A stretch of DNA of 64,000 nt from Lachnospiraceae bacterium UBA935 (lineage in GTDB: Bacteria; Bacillota; Clostridia; Lachnospirales; Lachnospiraceae), in assembly GCA_002293525.1 (NCBI GenBank), contig DBDJ01000021.1, forward strand, positions 76,487 through 140,486, read 5' to 3'. The notes below the pieces were generated by a model. That model was not told the origin of the DNA. It did not search any database and saw only the letters and a program-made list of their open reading frames with translations. Below are positions 44,072 through 53,725 of the stretch, piece by piece. The position numbers were made by a program, and so were the translations under genes. How positions within the stretch are numbered: the first letter of the stretch is position 1; each line of letters starts with the position of its first letter.

Positions 44072-46327
44072 TTAACCAGTTACCTTGAATCTTTTCAATC
44101 TCAGTGCATTTGTAAGCACAGACAAGCTCGATAATGTCATCGACGCTGCCGCAAAAGTAGGTGTTAAAAGTGGCCCGCCGAAAATATATAGTACCCCTGC
44201 AGCCAGAGAAATACCCGCAGCATTGTAACAAAATGCCCAAAAGAGATTTTGCTTAATATTGCGAATGGTCACCTTTGAAAGTCGTATAGTCGCAGGTACA
44301 TCCATAAGGTCACTATGCATCAGCACAATATCAGCACTTTCCATCGCAACATCTGTTCCGCTTCCAATTGCAATCCCTATATCAGCCAGCGCCAACGCCG
44401 GAGCGTCATTAATTCCGTCTCCGACCATGGCTACCGTATCACCGCTCTCTTGAAGTTTTTTGACCTCAAGCGCCTTATTCTGAGGTAGTACTTCAGAAAG
44501 TACCCTTTTGATTCCGACTTGCCTTGCAATAGCTTCCGCTGTTCGTTTGTTGTCACCGGTAATCATAACTACCTCAATATCCATTTCGGAAAGCTTTTTA
44601 ATAGCGTTTGCGCTACTCGCCTTGACAACATCAGCGACTGCAATGATACCCGCTATTTTTTGATCTATCGCAACATACATTGGTGTTTTTCCCTCGCTTG
44701 CGATACGATCCACTTCATCATATAATTCGAATGATAAAATATCATACTCTTCCATCAATTTTTTGTTTCCAACCAGTATTTCTTGCTCGTTGATAACGCA
44801 ATGGATACCTTTTCCTGAAATAGCTTCAAAACCTGAAACAGGAAGGAATTCTATGTTTTCCAATTCTAATGCTTTTACAATTGCTTCGCCTAGTGGATGT
44901 TCACTTCCTTTCTCAGCGGAACCGGCAAATTGCAATAATCGCTTGCTTTCAATATCGACCAATGGTATTATGTCGGTTACTACTGGCTTACCCTCTGTAA
45001 TCGTACCTGTTTTATCAAAGACGATGGTTTTTATTTTGTGGGTGATTTCCAACGCCTCGCCGCCCTTAAGGAGTATACCGTTTTCCGCACCCTTTCCTGT
45101 GCCAACCATGATGGCTGTGGGAGTGGCTAGCCCAAGAGCACAAGGGCAGGCAATAACAAGTACTGTTATAAGTGTCTGCAATGAAAAAGCGACATTTCTT
45201 TCAACAATAAACCATCCAATAGCAGCAATAACAGCTATTACGACTACTATCTGTACAAAAAAACCCGAGATGACATCTGCCATTTTCGCAATCGGCGCTT
45301 TGTTACACTGTGCGTCCTCCACCAACTTGATGATTTGTGCAAGTGCGGTGTCAGAACCTACTTTCTCCGCTTTAAACTTGATAAATCCGTATTTGTTAAT
45401 GCTTGCGGCATAAACCTTATCGCCGATCTTCTTATCTATGGGCATACTTTCACCTGTTAGCATTGCTTCGTCAATCGCCGTTATTCCTTCAACAACAACA
45501 CCATCAACAGGAATTTTACTACCCGGTTTAACAAGTACAATGTCACCGACTGTTACAGAATCAATCAGTGTTTCAATTTCACGTCCATCCCTAATCACAA
45601 TGGCTGTCTTCGGTCTCAATCCCATTAGCTTTTTAATTGCTTCACTTGTCTTACCTTTAGATATGGCCTCCAGCATTTTCCCAAGCAAAACCAACGTGAT
45701 AATAACAGTCGCTGATTCATAATATAAACATGTTGTCACATGCACAGGATCCCCCATGACAATCAGAATTGAATTGTACAGGCTGTAAAACATTGCTGCC
45801 GATGTTCCCAATGCAATCAAACTATCCATATTAGGTGATTTGAGCCGTATCGCACGGAACCCAACATAATAAAATCGGTACCCCGCAATAATTACAGGCA
45901 AAGATAAAACCAGTTGTGCAAGGGTGAATCTTATTGGATAATAATCATAATGCAAGATTTTTGGTATCGGATAGTGCAGGCCAAACAGTTCCGCTATCAT
46001 TGGTTCCATTGAAAGATATACAAGAAGAACGGTAAACACCGCCGCAACAATAAATTTTTTCCGCAGGACTTTAATCTCTCTTTCCTTACGCAGATTATAT
46101 TCGTCAACAGTATCTTTTTTAATCTCTGCCCAACCATAACCAGTTTTCTCTATTCTTTTTTTTATGCTATCTAGGCCAGTCTTCTCATGGTCAAATTCAA
46201 CTGCCATACGTTCCGTAGTTAAATTAACAACACAGTTGATTACCCCGTCCATTCGTCCGACAATTTTCTCAATTCGTGCCGAGCACGCCGCACAAGTCAT
46301 ACCTGTTATTCTTAATGTTTCACGCAT
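44072..46327 (-). CDS. copA: Copper-translocating P1B-type ATPase
   Basis: A 751-aa copper ATPase. The N-terminal HMA domain has MTCAACSAR. The transport-site motif is CPC in IACPCALGLATP. The phosphorylation site is DKTGTITEG, the ATP site HP is in SEHPLGEA, and the hinge is GDGINDAPALA. Length and single HMA domain are typical of Bacillota CopA, which exports Cu(I). ATG has AGGAGGG upstream. It is 34 bp from the preceding cupredoxin gene, within the same run of minus-strand genes as the NRPS genes, so it is probably co-expressed with peptide synthesis. Confidence 0.95.
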   Translation of the reverse strand: MRETLRITGMTCAACSARIEKIVGRMDGVINCVVNLTTERMAVEFDHEKTGLDSIKKRIEKTGYGWAEIKKDTVDEYNLRKEREIKVLRKKFIVAAVFTVLLVYLSMEPMIAELFGLHYPIPKILHYDYYPIRFTLAQLVLSLPVIIAGYRFYYVGFRAIRLKSPNMDSLIALGTSAAMFYSLYNSILIVMGDPVHVTTCLYYESATVIITLVLLGKMLEAISKGKTSEAIKKLMGLRPKTAIVIRDGREIETLIDSVTVGDIVLVKPGSKIPVDGVVVEGITAIDEAMLTGESMPIDKKIGDKVYAASINKYGFIKFKAEKVGSDTALAQIIKLVEDAQCNKAPIAKMADVISGFFVQIVVVIAVIAAIGWFIVERNVAFSLQTLITVLVIACPCALGLATPTAIMVGTGKGAENGILLKGGEALEITHKIKTIVFDKTGTITEGKPVVTDIIPLVDIESKRLLQFAGSAEKGSEHPLGEAIVKALELENIEFLPVSGFEAISGKGIHCVINEQEILVGNKKLMEEYDILSFELYDEVDRIASEGKTPMYVAIDQKIAGIIAVADVVKASSANAIKKLSEMDIEVVMITGDNKRTAEAIARQVGIKRVLSEVLPQNKALEVKKLQESGDTVAMVGDGINDAPALALADIGIAIGSGTDVAMESADIVLMHSDLMDVPATIRLSKVTIRNIKQNLFWAFCYNAAGISLAAGVLYIFGGPLLTPTFAAASMTLSSLSVLTNALRLKRFKVTG

Positions 46328-46361
46328 GTTTTATTTCCCTCCTATACTTAATCTTATTTAA

Positions 46362-46820
46362 TTATTGAATACCTTCCATTGTATCAACAACCGTAATGGT
46401 GCTTTTGATCATATCCATCCAACAGGTATATGGGAAGACCCCTGTCTCTGTGGGGGTAAACTCCACGATGTTATCACCGGGGGTGATCGGCATTTCTATA
46501 TCAAACTCAGGGATTACAATAGCATTGTTACATTCAGTAATATTACTTTCCTCAGCATGTAAGTTAAACTTAACAGGTATGTCTTTAATGACGATAATCG
46601 GGGAGTAAGACTTTGGTTTTACTTCAATTTCTACAATCTGATAACCGTTGATAACTTCTGGCTCTTCGGTATCCAGATCGCGAGACATCATTGGTGCGTC
46701 TTGGAATTCTTCAGTATCAGACTCGCTGCCCACAAAAATCACTGATTTCCCACCAATTACCAAAATGCCGACTAAAAATGCAAATATTAATGCACTTATT
46801 ATAAATATCTGTTTTTTCAT
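46362..46820 (-). CDS. Membrane-anchored cupredoxin-like protein
   Basis: A 152-aa protein. One N-terminal membrane segment (IFIISALIFAFLVGILVIGG) is followed by a short acidic linker and a cupredoxin-like domain of about 90 residues. Candidate copper ligands are Cys in ECNNAIV and Cys plus Met in YTCWMDM. The domain is highly similar to the C-terminal domain of the neighbouring HMA-TauE protein (shared NGYQIVEI-, KDIPVKFNL, ITPGDNIVEFTP), so one arose by duplication of the other. Probable role: bind copper outside the membrane and pass it to or from the transporters. ATG at 46820 has ATAGGAG upstream. Confidence 0.85.
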   Translation of the reverse strand: MKKQIFIISALIFAFLVGILVIGGKSVIFVGSESDTEEFQDAPMMSRDLDTEEPEVINGYQIVEIEVKPKSYSPIIVIKDIPVKFNLHAEESNITECNNAIVIPEFDIEMPITPGDNIVEFTPTETGVFPYTCWMDMIKSTITVVDTMEGIQ

Positions 46821-46847
46821 ATAGTCTCCTATCTTGATTTTTATCAT

Positions 46848-48179
46848 CTACTCTATAACTGTAATACTGCTATTAATCATATTCATCCAGCAACTGTAAG
46901 GGATTATCCCAACCTCTATTGGGGTAAATTCCACGATATTGTCGCCAGGAGTAATCGGCATATGTATTTCAAAATCTGGTATGATGATGGCATTGTTGCA
47001 ACCGTTGATGTTACTTTCTTTAGCACGTAGGTTGAACTTAACAGGTATGTCTTTCTTCACCACAATCGGGGCGTAAGCGTCGGGCAGCACATCTATTTCT
47101 ACAATTTGATAACCATCAACTATCAGTGGCTGAAAATTTCTCAAATCGCTTTTTTCAGTACCTATTCCTATAAATCCTGACATACTCAGTCCCATATTAA
47201 ACATACTTGCACCAAGTATAACGACAAGCACGGCGCTGGCCATCATCATTTTCGATGTTGATTTTTTTGAAAGCAATGAACTGACAGCACCAAATCCAAA
47301 CATTAGCGGTGAAGTACCAAGAGCGAATAAAAACATTGATATTGCCCCCTGTATGAATGATCCGGTTGATAATGCATATAATTGCATTGCCTGAAGAGAA
47401 CCGCAAGGCATAAAGCCGTTCAATATTCCTACTAAGAGCGGTTTTCTTTTTTCCTGTATACACCCTGTGATGAATTTGGGCAGGTGTTTAGTAAGACGGA
47501 TCCATGGGAACAGATTTAACATATTGAGCCCCATTATAATCATAAACACCCCAGCAAAAAGTGCCACTACGCCGCGCATCAGGCCACTGAAGCTGATGAT
47601 GGAACCAAGTGCTCCAACAATACCGCCTATGGCCGTATATGAAATCAAACGCCCAAAATTATATAAAAAACTCGGACGTATCCGTTCCTTGGCGGTTCTT
47701 CCTTTTACATCTATACACTGTGAAAGATTGATACCGCCGCACATACCGATACAATGCACAGATGTCAGAAGGCCAATCACAAAAACGGCGGCAAAACTCA
47801 TGCTCTCGGCTATCCTGGGAACATAATTGAAGATATCTAAAATTCTCAGGCGATCTAATACCATGTATGAGCCTAGTATGATTATCCCAATTATCGCAAT
47901 TTGAATTAATTTGATTGATACCTTCGAATTCACCGATTTATCGATTATGTCATAGCCCAGATCATTTATCGTTTGACTTATTGTCTCGTGGCTTACCACA
48001 TTACTGTTATATGTTACATTGACTGTGCCATTAGAAAGATTTACTTTAATCTGTGTAACACCCTCTAGTTCCTTTAGTGCTTTATTAATCCTTAATTCAC
48101 AAACACCGCAAGTCATACCGCTTACATAGAGCAACTTGTCCGTAACATTAACAGTCTGTTCCGTATCATTTGAAGTCAA
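46848..48179 (-). CDS. Fusion protein: HMA - TauE/SafE-like membrane domain - cupredoxin
   Basis: A 443-aa fusion. Residues 12-80 are a heavy-metal-associated domain (SGMTCGVC). The middle, about 95-340, is a six- to seven-helix sulfite-exporter TauE/SafE/DsbD-like domain with the paired motifs SVHCIGMCGGI and GFMPCGSLQ. The C-terminal 90 residues are a cupredoxin domain (GCNNAII; YSCWMNM). The family is found next to copper ATPases and cytochrome oxidase assembly genes and is proposed to handle copper in the membrane. I chose TTG at 48179, 7 nt after AGGAGG; GTG at 48185 almost touches the ribosome site. Its stop abuts the following cupredoxin gene. Confidence 0.9.
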   Translation of the reverse strand: MTSNDTEQTVNVTDKLLYVSGMTCGVCELRINKALKELEGVTQIKVNLSNGTVNVTYNSNVVSHETISQTINDLGYDIIDKSVNSKVSIKLIQIAIIGIIILGSYMVLDRLRILDIFNYVPRIAESMSFAAVFVIGLLTSVHCIGMCGGINLSQCIDVKGRTAKERIRPSFLYNFGRLISYTAIGGIVGALGSIISFSGLMRGVVALFAGVFMIIMGLNMLNLFPWIRLTKHLPKFITGCIQEKRKPLLVGILNGFMPCGSLQAMQLYALSTGSFIQGAISMFLFALGTSPLMFGFGAVSSLLSKKSTSKMMMASAVLVVILGASMFNMGLSMSGFIGIGTEKSDLRNFQPLIVDGYQIVEIDVLPDAYAPIVVKKDIPVKFNLRAKESNINGCNNAIIIPDFEIHMPITPGDNIVEFTPIEVGIIPYSCWMNMINSSITVIE

Positions 48180-48202
48180 TATCACACCTCCTCAGCTAAA
48201 AA

Positions 48203-49306
48203 TCACTCATCTTGACCAAAGTCTATTTCATTACTCTGTAAATCAGTTAGTAATCTTGCACCCATAACTGTTGCATTAATTCGATAATTCCATTTTAGGT
48301 TTGACAACACAATCACTGCAATTTGTTTATCCTTGTCAAAACCAAAATAGCAATTATAATCACCAGTCCCGCCATCATGCCAAATACTATTATTAGCAGA
48401 ATCTATCATCCATGCTGCTCCAATCGAATCCATGTTAATGCTAGTGTATAGTGGAGATCCAGCATTTATCTTAGCAAGAATTTCATGCGTACCAGACAAA
48501 TATCCAGGTTGGTCTTGCATTTGCATCTGTGCAAATTTGAGCATATCATTTATGGTAGATATTAACGCTCCCGCAGGCATATAAGCATCACTTTTTGCCC
48601 AACTCCAATAGTTTTCTAGGTCACCTAAACTGTCAGAAATCTTTGTTTGCTTCAGATTAAGTTCTTCTTCAATAAACTCATTGATAAGCGTTTCAAAATC
48701 TCTCTCGTAAACTTTTGACAGAACGGCACCTACAACGGATATACCAAAATTAGAATAGACATGCTCATAATCACGATCATTCAAATCAACTTTTCCTATA
48801 CGTTCAATCATCATTTCTGTGGAAACACTGTAATAAAGATTTCTGTCAGCAAAGAAATTTGAAACTATCTGCTTATTAAGATAATGTCTCTTATACCCAG
48901 ATGTATGGGTAATAAGACGCCTTATCGTAGGATAATATTCCTTTTTTGGTAGTTCGAGATATTTGTCAATAGTGTCATCAAGGTCTATTAATCCTTCATC
49001 AATCGCTTTATAAAGTAAAGAAACGGTAAAGAGTTTGGTTATAGAACCAATCTCATAAATGTGCTCCGCTTGTGGCAATATTGTCCCATCTTCTCCATAC
49101 AAAACAAAACTTGCCTCGCCATTTTGAATAATTCCTACTGTGATTGTGGCATTCTCATTATTCCTCGTTGTATAAGAAATCATTTCATCAAATGTCATAT
49201 TAGGTATTTTAACGAGACGATATATAAAAATACCAACCCCGATCGCAATAACTGTTAATATAATGCCCATAATTGACAATAGTCTTTTTCTCCTTTTGAC
49301 TCTCAT
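48203..49306 (-). CDS. Membrane-anchored serine hydrolase of the beta-lactamase/penicillin-binding family
   Basis: A 367-aa protein with one N-terminal membrane anchor and an external serine hydrolase domain of the class C beta-lactamase fold. SxxK is SITK (about 86), YxN is YSN (about 185) and the third box is HDGGTG (about 308). Possible roles are D-amino-acid peptidase, esterase or transacylase acting on the NRPS product outside the cell, or a cell-wall enzyme. A prodrug peptidase like ClbP or ZmaM is conceivable, but those have three C-terminal membrane helices that are absent here. ATG at 49306 has GGAAGG upstream and is preferred over the ATG at 49324. Confidence 0.87.
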   Translation of the reverse strand: MRVKRRKRLLSIMGIILTVIAIGVGIFIYRLVKIPNMTFDEMISYTTRNNENATITVGIIQNGEASFVLYGEDGTILPQAEHIYEIGSITKLFTVSLLYKAIDEGLIDLDDTIDKYLELPKKEYYPTIRRLITHTSGYKRHYLNKQIVSNFFADRNLYYSVSTEMMIERIGKVDLNDRDYEHVYSNFGISVVGAVLSKVYERDFETLINEFIEEELNLKQTKISDSLGDLENYWSWAKSDAYMPAGALISTINDMLKFAQMQMQDQPGYLSGTHEILAKINAGSPLYTSINMDSIGAAWMIDSANNSIWHDGGTGDYNCYFGFDKDKQIAVIVLSNLKWNYRINATVMGARLLTDLQSNEIDFGQDE

Positions 49307-49327
49307 AGCCGCAACACCTTCCATGAT

Positions 49328-50125
49328 TTAATGTGAGGGGTGAACAAACTCCCAAGCCGCCTGCGCAAGATCTATTGCATCATCCCCCTTATACAGATTA
49401 TCCTTGGGGATATCTTCAATATGTAAATCAAATAACGTAGCCGCGAACACGCAAGCTGTCAAAAAACCTCCTGCTTTATTTGCATGGGGCCCACGAGGAT
49501 CAAATCTACTGTACAGTGATATTCCTGGTATTGTTTGATACGCATATGCCCAAGCATCACCTGCATTTACTAAAATAGCATCATTTTCATTGGCTGCCTT
49601 TTTGTAAGCATCAGTAGAAATATTTTGATAATTTTCATTAGGCTGGCCATCAATGCTTGCCCATGCAGCATTATACAGCACAGGTATAACATCGTTTTCT
49701 CTTGCTTCATTGCAAAGTAGCTGAATATCACTAAAAAATCCTTCAATATCATTTTGTGGTCGCATGCTGTGGTCATATAGAACTACATAATCGAATTTTC
49801 TGCTCTGGATTTCAATAATCGCGTTGTCCATTGAATCCCTTAAGGATAAGCCGTGTCTTGAAAGATCCTTGTATTTTATCTCAACATCGTACGTGCTCGC
49901 AATCGTTTGCAACTGTTCAGGAACATCCCCAACAAACACTTGACTGTTCGCTACGAATAAAATGGAAATAGCATTCTCTGATCCGTTCATATCTTCTGTT
50001 CTACGTAATACAATGATGTCAGTTAAAACAGCCCAGATGATCCCGAGTGTCACCAAAAATGTCAAAATAATGATTGATGCTTTTTTCCACACTGGCAGTT
50101 TTCTCTTCAATTTAATTTGTTCCAT
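49328..50125 (-). CDS. Membrane-anchored SGNH/GDSL-type hydrolase
   Basis: A 265-aa protein with an N-terminal membrane segment (ASIIILTFLVTLGIIWAVL). The external domain shows an SGNH-like layout: ILFVANSQVF near the start (serine candidate), an Asn in VLYNAAW, and a C-terminal D-x-x-x-x-H in DPRGPHANKAGGFLTACVF. It may be an O-acyl esterase or acyltransferase acting on the product or cell wall; the substrate is unknown. It is followed closely by the beta-lactamase-family gene, so both may process the same exported molecule. ATG at 50125 has AGAAGGAG upstream. Confidence 0.72.
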   Translation of the reverse strand: MEQIKLKRKLPVWKKASIIILTFLVTLGIIWAVLTDIIVLRRTEDMNGSENAISILFVANSQVFVGDVPEQLQTIASTYDVEIKYKDLSRHGLSLRDSMDNAIIEIQSRKFDYVVLYDHSMRPQNDIEGFFSDIQLLCNEARENDVIPVLYNAAWASIDGQPNENYQNISTDAYKKAANENDAILVNAGDAWAYAYQTIPGISLYSRFDPRGPHANKAGGFLTACVFAATLFDLHIEDIPKDNLYKGDDAIDLAQAAWEFVHPSH

Positions 50126-50232
50126 ATCATTACTCCTTCTACTTTGCATTTTTAACTTAAATATGAACATTTTTAATACTTAACACAATAATAATATTCC
50201 GGCCAATACATAATAATGACTTCTTAAACTTT

Positions 50233-51948
50233 CTATTTACCTAATAATTTAGTATAAATACCTCCTTTCCCCATAAGTTCCAAATGGCTGCCCATTTCAG
50301 CTACACACCCGTTGTCCATGACCACGATATTATCTGCACACATGATATTATTGATATTATGTGATGTTATAAGAATCGTATGATCCTTACGTAGGCTTTC
50401 GATTGTATCCATAATGATTCTTTCACTTTCTGCATCAAGTGCCGAGGTGACTTCATCAAAAACTAGAATCGGTGCTCTTCTGCACAATGCACGAGCAATT
50501 GCTATACGTTGTTTCTGCCCACCAGAAAGGGAAGCACCTTTTTCACCGCAAAAGGAATCGTACCCTTCTGGCAATGAGCTTATAAAATAATCGGCTGATG
50601 CACGGATTGCAGATTCTTTTATTGTTTCCAGCGATACGTCCCCACCTGCTCCCAAAGCGATGTTTTCAGCTATAGTCATGTCAAAGAGCTTGCAACTTTG
50701 GTCAACATAGGCGAATTGCTTCCTCCAAGCTGTGGGATTACTCTTATTGATATTTATACCGCCCAGCTGAATATTGATATTTATTCTATGATACATACCG
50801 ATGATTGCCCGCAACAATGTGGATTTTCCGCTTCCTGATTCGCCAACAAAAGCTACCATTTCGTTTTCCTTTATTGTAAGGCTTATATCGCTAAGTGCAT
50901 TGATTTCACCGTTAAGATATTTAAAGTTTAGGTCTTTAATTATTAAGTCATAGCACCAATTTTCATCAGGTTGTACATAAACATGGTCATCATCTTCTTG
51001 CCCTGCGTCCAGAATCTTAAATACTCTTTCAGCTGCCGCAGCCGGTGCCTGCAGACCTGCCCATGCCACAGCAATGCCAACGATGCCATTAGATACAGCC
51101 AAACACATTTGAGGAGTCATCATCAGCGTCGGCAGCTCTATCTGACCCTTAGCCACTAACCAACCGCCAAAAGCAAACACAATTACCAAGGTAAGCCAGC
51201 CCTGTACTGTCTGAAACAATATTTGCCACATAGTAATAATCGCTTCCTTAAAGGACAAGAGCTGCATTTTGCGGTTTTCAATGTCGAAACTTGCATGTGC
51301 TTTTTCCTGCATGTTAAAAACCCGAACGGCAAGTCCGCCGGAAAGGATGTTTGATAAGCATTGCACAGTATTTGAATTTAATTCAAGCCGTTCTTTGTTT
51401 ATCCTACCAAGAGGTGCTATAAATTTACTTTGTACAAAAAACGCAAGCCCTCCAGCAGCTATGGAAGCTAACCCTAGTCTATAATCTATAGCAAGTACTA
51501 CTACCAATCCCATGATGATTGAGAAAAAATAACTAAATAATTCCGAAATGGCGGTATCATAGGCTTCCGCTGCTATATTGGCATCGGTATTAAGAGCAGC
51601 TATGCCCTCGCCGGAATGAGTGGACATGGAATGTTCTAAACTATTTTTAATAAAACATTTAAAAAGTATTGCCTTTAAATCCCTCGTTATTTTTGCGATA
51701 GCTGTGTACTTTAAAAAAACACCCAAACCTATCATAAATGTAATTACCATAAAAATTCCTAATAATATAGCGATTTCATAAACTATTTTCCTTGCTGTGT
51801 TATCTAAAACAGCGGCGGTAATCCGACTTATCAGCAACGCTTGAATTAATGCATATGTAAACAGTTGCGAATTGTGCATGAATACGCCTGGTATGTACAA
51901 ATGAGTATAAGGTTTTACAAAGGTGAACATCCTGATGAAATTGCGCAT
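50233..51948 (-). CDS. ABC exporter subunit, membrane-ATPase fusion
   Basis: A 571-aa half-transporter. The six-helix membrane domain covers about 1-330. The ATPase domain has Walker A GESGSGKST, a Q-loop, signature LSGGQKQR, Walker B ILVFDEV and the H-loop TSHN. ATG follows the preceding stop directly (TAAATG) with GGAGGAG upstream, so translation is coupled. With the previous gene it forms a heterodimeric lipid/peptide exporter, expected to carry the NRPS product out. Note Walker B ends in E-V, not E-A, and keeps the catalytic Glu. Confidence 0.95.
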   Translation of the reverse strand: MRNFIRMFTFVKPYTHLYIPGVFMHNSQLFTYALIQALLISRITAAVLDNTARKIVYEIAILLGIFMVITFMIGLGVFLKYTAIAKITRDLKAILFKCFIKNSLEHSMSTHSGEGIAALNTDANIAAEAYDTAISELFSYFFSIIMGLVVVLAIDYRLGLASIAAGGLAFFVQSKFIAPLGRINKERLELNSNTVQCLSNILSGGLAVRVFNMQEKAHASFDIENRKMQLLSFKEAIITMWQILFQTVQGWLTLVIVFAFGGWLVAKGQIELPTLMMTPQMCLAVSNGIVGIAVAWAGLQAPAAAAERVFKILDAGQEDDDHVYVQPDENWCYDLIIKDLNFKYLNGEINALSDISLTIKENEMVAFVGESGSGKSTLLRAIIGMYHRININIQLGGININKSNPTAWRKQFAYVDQSCKLFDMTIAENIALGAGGDVSLETIKESAIRASADYFISSLPEGYDSFCGEKGASLSGGQKQRIAIARALCRRAPILVFDEVTSALDAESERIIMDTIESLRKDHTILITSHNINNIMCADNIVVMDNGCVAEMGSHLELMGKGGIYTKLLGK

Positions 51949-53700
51949 TTAGCTCTCCTCCGATCCGTTTATGCTTTGTATTTCTGCTAAGGATGCATAC
52001 AGGGAGGCGTAAACCTCATTAATTTGAAGCAGCTGCTCATGGCTTCCTATTCCCACGATGTGTCCGGCATCCATTACAACTATCTTGTTACATTCGACTA
52101 TGGTATTTAATCGATGGGCGACCATAAGAACAGTTCTGCCAACCATTAAGGATCCCATAATCTTCAAAAATTCGCCCTCGGTAACAGGGTCAAGAGCGGA
52201 TGTGGCTTCGTCAAACAAAACAGCAGGCGTATCACGATAAAAAGCACGAGCGATAGCTAATCGCTGACGCTGTCCTCCAGATACGTTTTCACCCGATTCA
52301 GACAACACCATGTCGAATTGATTGGGAAGGCAAAGTATAAAATCCAATATACCCGCATCTTGACATGCTTTTTCGAGTTTATATTTATCTATATTTCCTG
52401 TATTAGCACACAAAATGTTTTCCCCTATGGATTCTGGAAACATATAATTATCCTGAGGAATATAAGCAAAATATGCGCGGAGGGCATATTTCGATATGCT
52501 ATTAATATTTTTTCCTGAAATTGTAATATTTCCCGCCTGTGGTTCATAAAGGCCTAGCAATAACTTCAAGACCGTGCTTTTTCCACTGCCGCTTGCACCA
52601 ACAAAGGCAACCCGCTCACCATGCTTTATTTCAAATGAAACATGATCCAGCGCCAATGTGCCGCCCTCTCCGTCATAAGAGAAGTTGACATTACTGAACT
52701 GAATGATTGCCTCTGTTTCATCAATTTGTTCTCCGCTATGTATATCTTGTACAGCGGCTTCCATACTTTCATTGAGTCTTACCGCCCCTGCCATGTTAAT
52801 CCTCAAGGAACCTAACTTCTCGGACAATCCCATAAATACGATGATAGGAGTCAACGCTAACGTGGAATAAGCAATGAACTCGGCTAGACTCATGTTTCCA
52901 TTGATAACACTTAACCCTGCTGCCGAAATAACCCCAAACACAGGAAGGCTGGATATAACAGAAGCACTGCATACCATTTTTGTCAGAGAAATTATGTAAT
53001 TCCTATTAGCCATGTAATACCTGTCATAAGCAGCCATATAGCGGTTTTCCATAATCTCTTCAAGAGAATAAGCCACAACGGTCGATGTGTTCTGTAAGGA
53101 ATCATTTACCATAGCGTTAAAGTTTGCGGTTTCCTCAGACATGATCCTGGCTTTCTCTTGTATGGGAGTAGATATTTTTACTTGCATAATTGCAATTAAC
53201 GGGAAAGAGGCATAATATAGAAGGGTGAACAAAGGATTTAACAATAATAAAAATAAAAATGTGGCAAGGACAGATATGATGTCCCTTATCAATAATAAAG
53301 TTTCACTAGTTACAAAGAGTATGGCGCGGGGAATGTCGTTAGCGTAGACTGAGAGGATTTCACCGCTTCCTTTCTTTTCAAATTCGCTAAAAGGTAAGAT
53401 TAATAAATACTCGGCGAAATGATCTCGAAAGTGATAGCTGGTGTTTGCAGCATATCGACCTGCATGGTAAGCTTGCCCTGCCGCTGTAATGACCCACAAA
53501 CCCGTAATAGCAGTAATATAGATTAAAAAACTCATCAATATATCTATGTCCATGTTAACAGCTGCTTGACTCATGTCACCTGTGGCTCGGGTAACTAATA
53601 TTTGGCATACAGAAATCATAACGGATGCTATCATGTAAAACACAAAAAAACCGATAAACCTTTGATTATTTTTATAATTAACTTTAAAGAGAGTTTTGAT
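51949..53700 (-). CDS. ABC exporter subunit, membrane-ATPase fusion, probable ATC or ATT start
   Basis: About 583 aa. The membrane domain is followed by an ATPase domain with Walker A GASGSGKST, signature VSGGQRQR, Walker B AVLFDEA and H-loop AHR. The first standard start in frame is GTG at 53643, but it has no ribosome site and would lose part of the first helix. AGGAGG at 53713-53708 is 7 nt before ATC (53700) and 4 nt before ATT (53703); both are in frame and add about 20 residues (KTLFKVNYKNNQRF and onward), a normal ABC N-terminus. So I place the start at a rare non-NTG codon. It partners with the next gene. Confidence 0.88.
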   Translation of the reverse strand: MKTLFKVNYKNNQRFIGFFVFYMIASVMISVCQILVTRATGDMSQAAVNMDIDILMSFLIYITAITGLWVITAAGQAYHAGRYAANTSYHFRDHFAEYLLILPFSEFEKKGSGEILSVYANDIPRAILFVTSETLLLIRDIISVLATFLFLLLLNPLFTLLYYASFPLIAIMQVKISTPIQEKARIMSEETANFNAMVNDSLQNTSTVVAYSLEEIMENRYMAAYDRYYMANRNYIISLTKMVCSASVISSLPVFGVISAAGLSVINGNMSLAEFIAYSTLALTPIIVFMGLSEKLGSLRINMAGAVRLNESMEAAVQDIHSGEQIDETEAIIQFSNVNFSYDGEGGTLALDHVSFEIKHGERVAFVGASGSGKSTVLKLLLGLYEPQAGNITISGKNINSISKYALRAYFAYIPQDNYMFPESIGENILCANTGNIDKYKLEKACQDAGILDFILCLPNQFDMVLSESGENVSGGQRQRLAIARAFYRDTPAVLFDEATSALDPVTEGEFLKIMGSLMVGRTVLMVAHRLNTIVECNKIVVMDAGHIVGIGSHEQLLQINEVYASLYASLAEIQSINGSEES

Positions 53701-53725
53701 AATATCGCCTCCTATCTAAGTTAAG

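Noticed and set aside
48203..49306. A beta-lactamase resistance gene
   Set aside because: The SxxK, YxN and HxGGTG boxes also fit esterases and peptidases of the same fold, and the membrane anchor and operon context do not point to antibiotic resistance.
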